The translations under genes and the position numbers were made by a program. DNA of 39,793 bases from Stentor coeruleus. Lineage: Eukaryota; Ciliophora; Heterotrichea; Heterotrichida; Stentoridae. Shown one piece after another: positions 10,601 to 21,014 of the stretch (positions within the stretch are counted from its first letter, which is position 1; each line of letters opens with the position of its first letter). The stretch spans positions 1 through 39,793 of the forward strand of contig MPUH01000691.1 of NCBI GenBank assembly GCA_001970955.1. The letters run 5' to 3'. The notes beneath the pieces are model-generated. The model saw nothing but the letters and a program-made list of their open reading frames with translations, ran no database searches and was not told the DNA's origin.

Positions 10601-13600
10601 TTGTGACCAGTCTACTTTGAAAACCCTTATAAACTCATATAGGAATCTAGTTAATAATGAGAAAAAAGTTGACAATCCTGGAATCATTTCATACAAAACG
10701 CAAATTAAATACCAGATTAAAAATTTCAATATAATCTTCTTAAAAGACACAACTGTGTATGGAAAATTCTCTTTTGAAAACCTAGACGGAGAAATCACTT
10801 ATATGAATAATATTATGGCCCTGCAAGGGAGCCTTAAAAATGCAGAACTTATGTGGATTGAAAATACAACAAGGCTCCTTATGCCGATACTTAGTTGTAA
10901 AAGCGATAAAAATCTATCTCATACTATAACATTAACAGAAAACTCTTTAGATCTGAATATTTACATGCACAGCTTAATAGTACTTTGCACTCCAGAAGTC
11001 CTCTATAAAATCTGTAAGTTTTTTTCTTATCTGATGTCTGACGATCCAACCATAGTTCCAGACTTTAGCAAATCATATACAGTGCATTTTATAGACTTAA
11101 AAATCCTTATTAAAAAAGAATATGTTGACAAAGAAGTCCTTGAATTAAACGCAAGTTCATTAGATTATATAGTAAAAGGGGATCTAATTGAAGTTGTTAG
11201 CAAGAGACTTATATGCAAATCTACTCATCTAGTTTTAGACAATGATAGTTTCCTATTAAGAATGTATTTAGAGAGACCAGATAATGATGGAATGTCATAT
11301 ATAAATGTTAACAAGCTAGGGATTAGCACAATAAATTTATATTTGGATGCAGATGATATTAATTTTATTATAGGATATGGATTGTTATCTATGGATACTA
11401 TTAAGAAAAATTGGCCAATAGAAAATGCTAGTAAAATAGAGATCGACTCTTGCTTTGACATAACCTGTACGCTATTATCGGTGATTTTTATGAGGAAACA
11501 AGAAAGTGTTGCAGTTTTTATGTTGGATCCTAGGGTTGATATGCTGAAAAATGATGGAGGAAAAAGCTTTGAAGGGTTTGTAAATTCAGTTATCGTGAAA
11601 TATGATAAAGGAGTTATTGCTGAGATTAAGAACTGTAAAGAAAATGGCGAAAATGTTGAGATCGGGAGTTTTATGAAATACTCTATGGAAAAAAAGCTCA
11701 TGTCACTCAGTCTTATAAGCATAAAAGTGCTTTACAACTTAGAATGCTTAGTTTTTTGTATGGATTACTATAAAAGTTTACAATTTCATCAACAAGATCC
11801 TAAAAAAAACTCTCCTTTAGCTATTCTTGCTGATAAACCTCTAGACCCCACCCCACTTGATTTTTCTCTACAAGTCTCTTTACCTGAAATCATAATCCTA
11901 CTAATATATGATGATAAAAGCACAACAATCAAGTTTTCCATACAACACATATCCAAAACCAACCCAAAATTCTCCAAATTCTCACTATCTAATCTTGAAA
12001 TCCAAACAGAATCCTCAACTAAACTCCAAATCTCAGAACTAAGCATCCTTTCTTCTCAAGACACCTGCTACAAAATCATATTAAACCCGATTATATTTTC
12101 CTTAACCCTTAATGATTTTATATTCTACTCTGAGCTTATATCTGAAAAAACACCTAAATTCCCCCAGTCCACAACTTCTTCATACCCTTTTTTTGACTTG
12201 GATTTTACTTCTGTTATTGTGAATTTGTATACAGAAAAATATGAACCGTTGTTAGAAATTAAAGTTTTATATGATGAAAGATGTGGTAAGGAGATTAGGG
12301 AAAAGGAGTTTTCAACGCATTTTTTATTGGAAGTGAATTTTCATAATTGGTTGTTGAATAAAATTGAGCCAGTCGTTGAGGAGGTGCTTTTTGGGGTGTC
12401 GTATAGTGTAAGAGATATGGCTATTTTTAGGGTTTTTAGTGTGGAAAATGTGCCAATTAACATTAATGTAACTGATTATATGATTAAGCACTTTATAAGC
12501 ATTTGCAATAGTCCAATGTCAACTAGTGCACTTTCGGTTTATAATAATACAGGGTACCCTATTGTGGTAGCTTCAAGCGATGGGTATTCAAAAGAAATAT
12601 GTGACCAGCATATAGAAGAGTATGAGCCACCTAATGAGAATACTATATTGAAGTGCACAGTTTTAATATCAGATAACTACAAGCCCACTCTATCAAAAAT
12701 TCCTCTTTTTTCTCAAGAGCCTCAATGTCATGAACTCGACAAAACAACTGAAATCCTTGTAGAGGTCCGAGTAGTAGACAACGCCAGACAGCTTAAAGTG
12801 TCAAGTCCCTATGAGTTCAAAAACATGACCGAATTAGAACTAAATGTTGCTTTCTTCTGTGATTCTAACACTCTAGAGCCTGATACTCTAAAATTCCTTG
12901 AGCCTTTCTGTGTAATATCTGTACCTCTCTNCGACAACTTAAAGTGTCAAGTCCCTATGAGTTCAAAAACATGACCGAATTAGAACTAAATGTTGCTTTC
13001 TTCTGTGATTCCAACACTCTAGAGCCTGATACTCTAAAATTCCTTGAGCCTTTCTGTGTAATATCTGTACCTCTCTTGTGCTATAAAGGTAATTTTGTAG
13101 TGATTCCTCCAAAAGCTCATATAGAAAAGTGCCAAAAAATTAGCATAGATCAAATCAAATCTAATCCAGTAATGCTCAAAAGCAGTTGCTTCTATTTCCT
13201 TTTAGACTATTCTGATTACACTATCTATATCCGCCCAACACTTGTCCTCACAAATTACTTACCCTCTTATATTCATGTATATACTCACACAAAAAAACCG
13301 GATTCAAGGATAATTTTCCCTACAGAAAAAGCTGAGCTCTTCGTTCCAAATGATAAACCTGTAACTTTAACATTAACAGTTAATGGATTTGATGCTTATC
13401 ATATGACGGTTCCTTTTATCAAACCTTTAGATCAGACTATTAATATATCAAACAGAGCTTTTAGTGCTGAAATTGGGTGTTACAATGTTAAGGATAAAAC
13501 TTTTAGTATTGTTTTTTACCCACTTTTACTTATTGTTAATATGAGTCCTTTGCCTTTGGAGTTTTTGGTGCAAGGGAAAAATGGAATGATTTTAGTGTCG

Positions 13601-15769
13601 GAGGTGTTTTTTGAAAATAAAGTTTTTTGTGGAGCGGTAGACTATCTTTTTGCTAAGGTGTATGGGAGGATGTCACTGAGTGTGGATTTGAAGAATACAA
13701 TTAATGGGTTTATACAGATTGATAATACACAAAAAAGTGCTTATCAGCTAGTTTATAATATAACAACAGCTAAAGTTCCAGGAGAGGATATTTATATGAA
13801 GGTCATAACAGTGGACTCAAGGATTTACATCAACAATTGTATGGACGACGAAATACAAGTAGTCCAAGCAGGGTCGCCTGAGACATCAGCAGTTTCAATA
13901 AAACCTAATGAGAAAATTATGTTCAACTGGACAAGTCTTCAAAAAAACCAATGCATGTCCATCCGAGTGAGAGATTTTTCTCTAAGTTGGACTGGCACAT
14001 TCGAGATCCGAAAAGCAACAACTTTAAACCTAAAAATCCCAAATGATCCATCTAAACGGGCTCTTCAAGTTGAAGTTAAGCACCTAAACGATGTAATAAA
14101 CGTCTGTGTGCATATCCTAGTTGAAATGGACCTAAGCAAGCCTGAACCTCATCCATCCGCAAGCTNCCCATCTAAACGGGCTCTTCAAGTTGAAGTTAAG
14201 CACCTAAACGATGTAATAAATGTCTGTGTGCATATCCTAGTTGAAATGGACCTAAGCAAGCCTGAACCTCATCCATCCGCAAGCTTAAATATCTTCATCG
14301 ACCTCCCCAGTATCTTAATATCACTAATCCAACANTTAAATATCTTCATCGACCTCCCCAGTATCTTAATATCACTAATCCAACAAGAAATGTATAAAAA
14401 AAGCGAAGTTCTTTTGCTTGGTCTAAAAACCACAAGCCTCTCTTTAGAAAAAACCTCATTTTCTTTGACATGGGTTCTAACAATAAAAGATATCCAATTA
14501 GACTCACAAATCTATGACTTTGTAGTTTGCCCTATAATCCTCATAAGCAATGGTTCTGAGTCTTTTCTTTTTAGCGGGAGTTTCGTTAAATGCCAAAAAG
14601 TAGTCTCATTAGAAAACATAATCATCAAACCAAAAAACCTTATAGTAAATGTTGACAGCAACTCAATTAGCAGTATACTACAATTCATTAGCAGACTATC
14701 TTCCAATACAAGTTTAGAACTTGATTTCTATTTAAACCTCCAAAATCCTCAAATTGTATTTACGACATCACATGCTTTTTTGAGTAAAATCCATATTTAT
14801 GCTTTTTCTATCAATTTTACATATAAACTCTTACCTAGTAGTATCCAAGACAGACTGAAATCGTATTTGATGGACTTTCAGAATATAGTAATTTGCTTTC
14901 AAAGCTGTAAATACTCCAATATATATGGGTCGATAAGTAGTTTTGCTACGCTAATTGGCGATTATTATAAAAGGTCGATACTTGATAATATAACTGAAAT
15001 ACTTAAACAACATGGGATTATAGGTGGGGCATTAGCTTTTTTATTACAAATCTCTGACAAAATTGCTAAGATGAACAGCCAGAAATGTCATAAGCTATAT
15101 AAAAACATGGACATTTTTAAACCAACAACACAGTCTTCGGATCGATACAACAAGCTTATGGAAGAATGTCGTAACAAATCTTCTATATTAAAAATGAAGC
15201 TTTATTGTTACTCAGCTCAAGAGATGCTAATTGGTAACAATCAAACTAAAGGGAAAATAGATACAGTTATCGATGCGATAATGAACCCTTTTTCTTGTAT
15301 AATGAACTATGTTGAGAAGTCAGGAAAAGATATAAAATTTGATGAAAGTGTAGATAAAAGGAGTATTCAAAGGGTTACAAGGGTTTTTTACGGAAGACTT
15401 GGGATAATGAAGGAATTTAGATATGATGATTGCTTGGCTGCTAGATTTTTTGTTGAATGGAAAAGAAAATATGCTTTGTATTCCTTTTATGGGCAAGTTA
15501 CAGGGACTGATGCTGGGAATAATAGTCGAGTTATGATTGTGGTTTTTGATAAAGCGATTTCTATGATCAGTTTATCTTCTGGGAAGATACTTTGGAAACT
15601 TTTCCCGTTGTGTCTTGAGCCATTGTCACTGCAGATCGGGTCTTTAGAATTTACTGGGCAGAATAAAAAAGGAAAAAAGTACTCGTATAAAGTGCGCTTG
15701 GTTGAGCAACAAGCGCTTAGTGAGCTTAGTGATATTATTGCAAATATGCTTAATGATATATCTAGATAG
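7679..15769 (+). CDS. VPS13: VPS13-family bridge-like lipid transfer protein
   Basis: VPS13 proteins form hydrophobic bridges that move lipids between organelle membranes at contact sites. The N-terminal chorein domain is clear: it starts MFKALFRKVILSSLSGYIQ, followed by KNQLKVKVWSGKIVLKNAAL and later TIPWFSLSKKPIEI. After a long beta-rich middle come a VPS13 adaptor-binding/SHR-like region (from about residue 1560, LSVYNNTGYPIVVAS; near 1842, LLLIVNMSPLPLEFLVQG) and a C-terminal PH-like domain (about 2405-2536). Three introns (8240-8255, 8374-8388, 8543-8557) join exons 7679-8239, 8256-8373, 8389-8542 and 8558 onward. Assembly duplications at N10222, N12931, N14166 and N14335 must be collapsed; the second is 146 nt and breaks the frame artificially, the others are multiples of three. 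The corrected product is about 2536 aa, shorter than human VPS13A-D (above 3000 aa). Stop TAG. The family call is firm; which VPS13 subtype is not. Confidence 0.92.
8240..8255 (+). other. 16-nt intron 1 of VPS13 gene
   Basis: GTAAACTTTTACATAG. Without removal the frame ends at the TAA at 8279-8281. Removal gives DPKKN-ELTTMEIPNFVVY, continuous with the rest of the protein. It is in phase 0. Confidence 0.9.
8374..8388 (+). other. 15-nt intron 2 of VPS13 gene
   Basis: GTAAAAAATAAACAG. It contains an in-frame TAA when unspliced. Removal gives KIIN-LSASIQIKRENNS. It is in phase 1. Confidence 0.9.
8543..8557 (+). other. 15-nt intron 3 of VPS13 gene
   Basis: GTGAGTTTTATATAG. The unspliced frame hits TGA. 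Removal gives FLSQ-KLEQKKYLIYSPY, leading into the long final exon. It is in phase 2, and is the only one of the seven introns that starts GTGA. Confidence 0.9.
10107..10338. repeat. Redundant contig ends around N10222 (115 bp duplicated)
   Basis: 10107-10221 is repeated at 10224-10338, offset 117 nt. One internal A/G difference (10157 versus 10274) is synonymous in VPS13. The duplication inserts 39 spurious residues in frame. Confidence 0.9.
12787..13076. repeat. Redundant contig ends around N12931 (144 bp duplicated), creates false frameshift
   Basis: 12787-12930 is repeated at 12933-13076, offset 146 nt, with differences G/A at 12791/12937 and T/C at 12866/13012. Because 146 is not a multiple of three, the VPS13 frame appears broken. 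Collapsing one copy joins the two halves perfectly through SVPL-LCYKGNFVV. Confidence 0.92.
14048..14285. repeat. Redundant contig ends around N14166 (118 bp duplicated)
   Basis: 14048-14165 is repeated at 14168-14285, offset 120 nt, with one C/T difference (14101 versus 14221). It adds 40 spurious residues to VPS13 without breaking the frame. Confidence 0.9.
14285..14385. repeat. Redundant contig ends around N14335 (50 bp duplicated)
   Basis: 14285-14334 and 14336-14385 are identical 50-bp copies around a single N, offset 51 nt. They add 17 spurious residues in frame to VPS13. Confidence 0.88.
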
Positions 15770-16130
15770 GATTTTGTAAATTAGATATAGGATTTAATGA
15801 ACTTAGAAGGGTTTGAAATTGGTGGAAAATGATATTGATATTTTGAGATTGGATGATACCTATTATCTAATTGAATTTTTAAGATATATTTTTTGTGTCT
15901 GAAATTGGAGAAGATGATGGCTTGTATAGTTTTTGCAAGACTTTATACAAATTTAATCAAATATTGTTTAAAATGTAAGCGGAAAATTCGAAGATAAATT
16001 TCTATAAAATAATTCAAGTAAAGGTATCAAGAGATAAACTTAAAAAAAAGAAAGGCCAAATGGAGACTACCTAATAGTATAATTATTTTTGAATAAAAAA
16101 TTTGATATGAATAGTTCAAGATAAATAAAT
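15770..16130. other. Intergenic between VPS13 and the basic-protein gene
   Basis: No gene is supported. The first 200 bases are G-rich and C-poor, the usual 3' flank. The last part is A-rich with weak skew, ending in an AT-rich leader before the ATG at 16131. Confidence 0.45.
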
Positions 16131-16745
16131 ATGAATTTAAATAAAGAAACACCAAATACAAAATCAGAAAAAGCTGCGGTAAGATCGCTTATTGAACAAA
16201 GTGCATTAGATTCACCGCCGACAGTTGTCGCATCTGCTTCTGAACTCGAACGGTGGATAAGCCAAGAACCTAAAAGAAAACAAAGTCCTCATGTTCCTCC
16301 TCTAACTCATAGGGCGAAAAGTTTAGTCTCCAAGCCTCCTGTAGGCTCAATAAGCATATCTAAAAGAACACAAATAAACACATATAGAAAATCAAACAAT
16401 AGTAAATCCTCACATAAAAAGCTTGAAAACAAAATAATCTCAGTTCCAATGATATCGATACTTCTCAATGCTCAACCTAATGAATCCAAAATACATTCAC
16501 GATCACTTTTTACTAGAAAACTTAAAACACGCTCACATTCTCTTACTTATACAAAAGATCAAGGAAAACCTATTGATATCATGCATATCAAACGCACACT
16601 TGATATGATAGTAAAAAGTGAGCTTTATAAAGGAAAAGCTAAAGAAAATGCTACTCCTAAACAGAGGACTGTTAAACTTAATACAATACCTGGTATTGCT
16701 AAATATAGTCAGGTATTGCAGCCGAAATTTTTACAATATGCCTAA
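16131..16745 (+). CDS. Basic low-complexity protein, unknown function
   Basis: A 204-aa protein rich in Lys, Ser, Thr and Pro, with no recognisable fold. Notable stretches are SALDSPPTVVASASELERW (residues about 25-43), a polar basic middle (RKSNNSKSSHKKLENK) and a helical-looking stretch near residues 150-165 (IMHIKRTLDMIVKSELYKG). No signal peptide or membrane segment is visible. It is probably mostly disordered; cytoskeletal or nuclear binding would be a guess. The AT-rich leader ending aaataaatATG supports the start. The stop is TAA at 16743-16745. Composition is coding-like throughout, with no internal stops. Confidence 0.6.
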   Translation: MNLNKETPNTKSEKAAVRSLIEQSALDSPPTVVASASELERWISQEPKRKQSPHVPPLTHRAKSLVSKPPVGSISISKRTQINTYRKSNNSKSSHKKLENKIISVPMISILLNAQPNESKIHSRSLFTRKLKTRSHSLTYTKDQGKPIDIMHIKRTLDMIVKSELYKGKAKENATPKQRTVKLNTIPGIAKYSQVLQPKFLQYA

Positions 16746-18047
16746 TTTGTATTTAAAATACTTTATGAGTAGATTTAATAATTGTGTTGAGGCTTTTATT
16801 GGAGATAATAAGGAGCTTTCCAAATATTTCATTTTTATCTCTTATGCTATATATTAAAAGTTCATTTGTTTTTTATATTGGAAATAAAACTTTAATTTAT
16901 TTGACTTACAAGAAATTTATATTGCGTCCAAAGAGGTAAGTATGTCTTAATGCACATAAATTTAATAGAATTTATTAATTAAGATTAGTTGCATAGAATA
17001 AATCTGGAATAGGGTAATCAAATATATCAGTAAGTCACAGAACGAGTAATTCAATTAAATGAAGCCATGCGAATCTATACAGAGAACAAATAGAAAGGCT
17101 TAAATGAATTTATCATTATAATCCATCATAAAAACCTTTAAAATCAGATTAATTTTGCTAAGACGTGATAATTTTTTTTTATTATGGTCTGATTTAATCA
17201 CAATTTATTCAACAGCTTTTAATTGGTGGACGCTAGTTCCTAGCAACCTTGACTATGCTAAAAATAAATAATATCAAAAGAATCAAGCTTTAATTAGCAA
17301 TCTCTCAACTATGTCGTATGATGGCTTTTGATCCATACCCATCATAATCAGCAATCCTATATATTTTTCCAGTGTATATAAAAATAGTGGAGTCTAGCAT
17401 CTATCTCTCGTCGTTTCTTGCTTTTTATTTTTATAAACCTCATTAGTAGTACATACTATAAAGTTACTGAAGAAAAGGAAAAAAATATCATAAGACGAAT
17501 ATTTTATTAAATCTAATGATAACTTTACAACTGGGTTATGGCCTATTTCCATATGACTAGCTTCTTCAGGTATAGAATCTTTCAATCCAAGAATAGACTT
17601 TTCTGAGGATTTAAGTCATCTTTTTGTTCGCAGATAAGATCTGATATCAGGTATTTAATGGATTATCATTAATTAAATTTTAGCTTTTGATTTGCAGTTT
17701 TTCTTTTTAAGATAGTAAAAATTATAATTAACTTCCACTTAAATGAACCAGTAATCATTAATGAAATGTATCATAATTCCCAGCAATTATATCCATACTA
17801 TATTTCCAAAGAGGTTAAATCCAATTAAATGCATTTCCCATAATAAAAAGATCCATAAATAACTCTCTAGCAATATCTTAAAAGTTAATATAAAGCTAAA
17901 ATAATATACCCAAAAATACTATAAAAACTTCTATTCTTACATTTTTATAATCTTCAAATAATTTCCCAATAATTATCTTATCATAACCCACTCTCATGCG
18001 CTTAAATATTTTATAATAACTAATATCTCCTATTATATTACCCAAGA
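16746..18047. other. 1.3-kb gap with possible minus-strand coding remnant near 17394-17603
   Basis: No intact gene is supported. On the minus strand a 70-codon open stretch preceded by TGA reads EKSILGLKDSIPEEASHM and later KLSLDLIKYSSYD before TAG at 17394. It has no ATG at its beginning and looks like a fragment of a decayed gene. The last 200 bases (about 17840-18047) are C-rich on the plus strand, the expected 3' flank of the minus-strand RING gene that ends at 18048. Confidence 0.35.
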
Positions 18048-19217
18048 TTATCTATTATTAGTATGTCTTGTATGCTTAGGGCAATAATATTCATCGCATT
18101 CCTCACAATAAAACAACAAAAATTTTTTGATTTTATTTCGGCATTGAGCGCAAATCTCATCATCATCTTTCAAATTCTCTACATTTACCCGATGACCATT
18201 ATAGCAAAGTACCTTTCTAGCATCTTTTCTATAGTTATAATACACCGAAAAGCACTCCTGACATATATCGAATTTACACTTTCGGCAATGAAACATTTTG
18301 ATTTCTTGATCAGAAAATTTTTCTTCACATGAGTCGCATTTTATTTCAGAAGCGTGAAACCTAGAATAATACTTAAAGGGAAAGCTCAAATACAAAGGAT
18401 GATTATTTGCACATTCTAATTCAAAACAATAATGGGTTGTATAATATATATAACAATCCATACATATTTTATAATTGCACGCTGGACATTTATAGCATTG
18501 ATTCGAAATGCTCAAATCACAAATATTACAAATCAACTGATGATCTCTTATAATTTCAAGATTATCTTGTCGTAATTCTAGATTATGAAATTCACATAAT
18601 GGAACTTTGATAGTAAGATTCCTATTATTACAGTTTTCACAAATATAAAATTTGCATGCTCTGCACCCTACAGCTCCATTAAGCATTTTGATATTGCAAA
18701 TGCTACAATTAAGATCCATTTTAAAGTGATTTTTAACATAGCTTGCAGCATTTAAATAATTGTAAAGCTTATGATCAGGATGGAAATTCAAATGAACTGA
18801 AACATTTTGAGCTATTTTTGATGATAACTGATCGTCGTAGCAAGATTTACATAATACAAATCTACACTTGAAGCAATGCCAAGATTTACCTTCCCAGGTC
18901 TTTTCGCAATGAGAGCATTTTAGTAAAAGGTCTCCATAAATCTTTTGGTAAATTAAACTAGATTGTTTTTCATAAGAGAGTTCATGGGAGTTTGGACAGA
19001 TAGTACTATTTTTAGAGGAAATAAAGTCTATAAGCGCAAAATTCTTTTTATAATGATCAAAGGATGGTGTGATTGAGGTATTACATGTAGGGCAACAAGC
19101 AGGATTCTTCTTTATAAGATTTTTTAAGCATATATCACAGAAGGAGTGCCCGCATTCTAGAACCATAGGAATATTAATTTCAGAGCCAAATTTCTCAAAG
19201 CACATTATACATTTCAT
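18048..19217 (-). CDS. RING finger protein with five C1/DC1-like zinc repeats (paralogue 1)
   Basis: A 389-aa protein beginning with a C3HC4 RING: CIMCFEKFGSE, LECGHSFCDICL, then CCPTCN (residues about 4-46). Five repeats of roughly 55-65 aa follow, each with a Cys/His pair, a 20-30 residue spacer, CxxC, about 8-10 residues, CxxC, about 4 residues, CxxC. Examples are CSHCEKTWEGKSWHCFKC, CNICDLSISNQCYKCPAC and CDSCEEKFSDQEIKMFHC. The RING suggests E3 ubiquitin ligase activity. The repeats resemble the divergent C1 (DC1) zinc fold; substrate and location are unknown. No membrane segment is seen. It lies in tandem with, and shares architecture with, the gene at 19476-21014, so the pair probably arose by duplication. 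Stop TAA. Confidence 0.8.
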   Translation of the reverse strand: MKCIMCFEKFGSEINIPMVLECGHSFCDICLKNLIKKNPACCPTCNTSITPSFDHYKKNFALIDFISSKNSTICPNSHELSYEKQSSLIYQKIYGDLLLKCSHCEKTWEGKSWHCFKCRFVLCKSCYDDQLSSKIAQNVSVHLNFHPDHKLYNYLNAASYVKNHFKMDLNCSICNIKMLNGAVGCRACKFYICENCNNRNLTIKVPLCEFHNLELRQDNLEIIRDHQLICNICDLSISNQCYKCPACNYKICMDCYIYYTTHYCFELECANNHPLYLSFPFKYYSRFHASEIKCDSCEEKFSDQEIKMFHCRKCKFDICQECFSVYYNYRKDARKVLCYNGHRVNVENLKDDDEICAQCRNKIKKFLLFYCEECDEYYCPKHTRHTNNR

Positions 19218-19234
19218 TTCTATTATAATGTCTA

Positions 19235-19415
19235 CATATTTTCTAAGAAAACTAATCTTTCAAAAACTCTCTAAATCTAATCCTATATAAAAAAATTGTC
19301 CTTTCTGGACAAAAGTATCTGCCAATCTACTTCATATCATAGATTCATATAAAATAGCATATTTTCCAAAAAAAAACTAAACTTTCAAAAACTTTCTAAT
19401 CAATCCTATTTAAAA
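19235..19415. repeat. Imperfect 58-bp direct repeat between the RING paralogues
   Basis: 19235-19292 and 19358-19415 are diverged copies of the same 58 bases, sharing cores catattttc, ctttcaaaaact and aatcctat. They lie in the short gap between the tandem RING genes, upstream of one and downstream of the other. They may be a trace of the gene duplication. Confidence 0.5.
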
Positions 19416-19475
19416 GCATTAAATCTATAATCCTCCATAATTCTTTCCTCCATCCAAAATTCTAATTCTTAAATC

Positions 19476-21014
19476 TTAAATATTATTAATCTTCCCAGCA
19501 GCACAACTCACACATACATCATACCTACACATCCTACAATGAAACGACCCAGTTTTCTTCATTTTCTTCCTGCAAGCATCACAAGTAACTGAGCTATCAT
19601 AAAACCCTGCAGTATCATTAAACCAAACTAATTTATGACGTTTCTTACACATCATAGTCAAAATTGTATACTTCCCTCTGTTAATCACATCTAAACACAC
19701 ATTGCAAAGATCAAAATTGCAAAGACGGCAATGGGCATAAATTTGATCATTACTAACCTTCCCACAACAACAACATTTATATTGAACAACTCCATCTATT
19801 TCTTTATATAAATTATATTGGGCATCACTAAAATATAGAAAATGATTGTATGGGCATTTTATTTGAAGACGTTGATCATTAGAGAAATATTTCCGGCAAG
19901 GTTCACAAACATCATATTTGCAATCTCTACAATGGTAACTGGAAAATGTGGATTTTCTTTTACAGATATCACATTTCCATGTGCTACTACCACGAGATTT
20001 ATAATATTGGGTAACATCTGCGGTGAGGAAAGTTTGATGACCTTTTTTGCAATACCAGCCACTTGGCCGTTGAGCTTTTTGTTTGCAAGAGTCGCAGAGG
20101 TCGTATTCGCAGGACCGGCAAGACCAGGATGACCCTTTCCATGATTTTTTACACATTTTGCATTCAATTTTACCTCGGTTTTTGTTTTTCCTGGTGTAAA
20201 AACGTGTTTGATCCTCGTAAAAATAAAGAGGGTGTGAGTTTTGGCATAGGACACTAGATTCTGAAGGAGCAACCTGTAAAGAAGCTTGTTCGCTATAGCA
20301 AGCTTCACAAAGGTCAAACCTACAATTTTGGCAGGTCCAAGAATATGTTTTCCACTTATGTCCACAATAGTCACAATAAATAACATCAGTTCCATATACA
20401 ATCTGATACTCTTTTGAAGTATTTGGGTTCCTTACAAGCAGATGACCATTATTACAACAAACCCTAACAGGAATAAGGCTTTGATTAGGCTCTAAAGTAT
20501 TTCTTTTTTTAATATGAGACTGAAGGTTTTGATGGTCTCCAGGTTGTTGAAAAATAATCTCAGGGTTTGAAGGAGTTCTTTCATGAACTAACTTAGGTAT
20601 AATGTTCTGAGAAGCAATAGATTGCCTTGCTGAGTTTATTACTGGATAAGACTGAGGGATTATAGGATTTTTAATGAGTGGTTTTGATGGGGATATAGGT
20701 TGGATTTTGACTTCTTCAACATTTTTCTTTTTGACTTGTTCAGCATTTTCCTTTTTGACTTCTTCAACATTTTTCTTTTTGATTTCTTCTTGCTTTTGAA
20801 GATCTATTAGTTCTAGAAGAGTGAAGTTTGTACTGATACTTTCGAAGGGGAGTTCTACAGGCTTTCTGTCGAAAGGGCATTCAGAATTCCCATCTTTGAT
20901 ATCCTTGACGCATTGCTTGCAGAATGTATGGCCACATGGTAAGATGAGAGGCTTTTTTTCGTTGGAATCAAAGCATTCCAGGCAAATACTGCATTCAAGT
21001 ATTGGTAGATTCAT
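19476..21014 (-). CDS. RING finger protein with coiled region and five C1/DC1-like zinc repeats (paralogue 2)
   Basis: A 512-aa protein with an N-terminal C3HC4 RING (CSICLECFDSNEKK, LPCGHTFCKQCV, then CPFD; residues about 8-48). A Lys/Glu-rich helical linker carries three tandem 8-residue units (KKKNVEEV, KKENAEQV, KKKNVEEV; about 79-102). A Pro/Ser/Asn-rich disordered stretch follows, then five repeats between about 183 and 508. The repeat pattern is clear: C-x4-H, spacer, CxxC, CxxC, then D-L/V-C-x2-C, as in CDYCGHKWKTYSWTCQNC and CKMCKKSWKGSSWSCRSC. It is probably an E3 ubiquitin ligase by its RING; the zinc repeats may bind protein, lipid or nucleic acid, which cannot be decided here. 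Its upstream flank is G-rich on plus, as expected for a minus-strand promoter side. Stop TAA. Confidence 0.82.
   Translation of the reverse strand: MNLPILECSICLECFDSNEKKPLILPCGHTFCKQCVKDIKDGNSECPFDRKPVELPFESISTNFTLLELIDLQKQEEIKKKNVEEVKKENAEQVKKKNVEEVKIQPISPSKPLIKNPIIPQSYPVINSARQSIASQNIIPKLVHERTPSNPEIIFQQPGDHQNLQSHIKKRNTLEPNQSLIPVRVCCNNGHLLVRNPNTSKEYQIVYGTDVIYCDYCGHKWKTYSWTCQNCRFDLCEACYSEQASLQVAPSESSVLCQNSHPLYFYEDQTRFYTRKNKNRGKIECKMCKKSWKGSSWSCRSCEYDLCDSCKQKAQRPSGWYCKKGHQTFLTADVTQYYKSRGSSTWKCDICKRKSTFSSYHCRDCKYDVCEPCRKYFSNDQRLQIKCPYNHFLYFSDAQYNLYKEIDGVVQYKCCCCGKVSNDQIYAHCRLCNFDLCNVCLDVINRGKYTILTMMCKKRHKLVWFNDTAGFYDSSVTCDACRKKMKKTGSFHCRMCRYDVCVSCAAGKINNI
20709..20780 (-). repeat. Three tandem 24-bp coding units
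   Basis: Three in-frame 24-bp units (20709-20732, 20733-20756, 20757-20780) inside the second RING gene encode the repeated KKKNVEEV-type octapeptide. The outer units are identical; the middle one differs at a few bases. Confidence 0.85.

Noticed and set aside
10107..14385. Internal tandem duplications in the VPS13 protein
   Set aside because: Each is centred on an N and matches the scaffolding artefact seen at all eight N's.
19859..20401. 180-codon open frame on minus in another frame of the second RING gene
   Set aside because: It is a shadow: the true frame has the regular CxxC zinc repeats, while this one has no domain.
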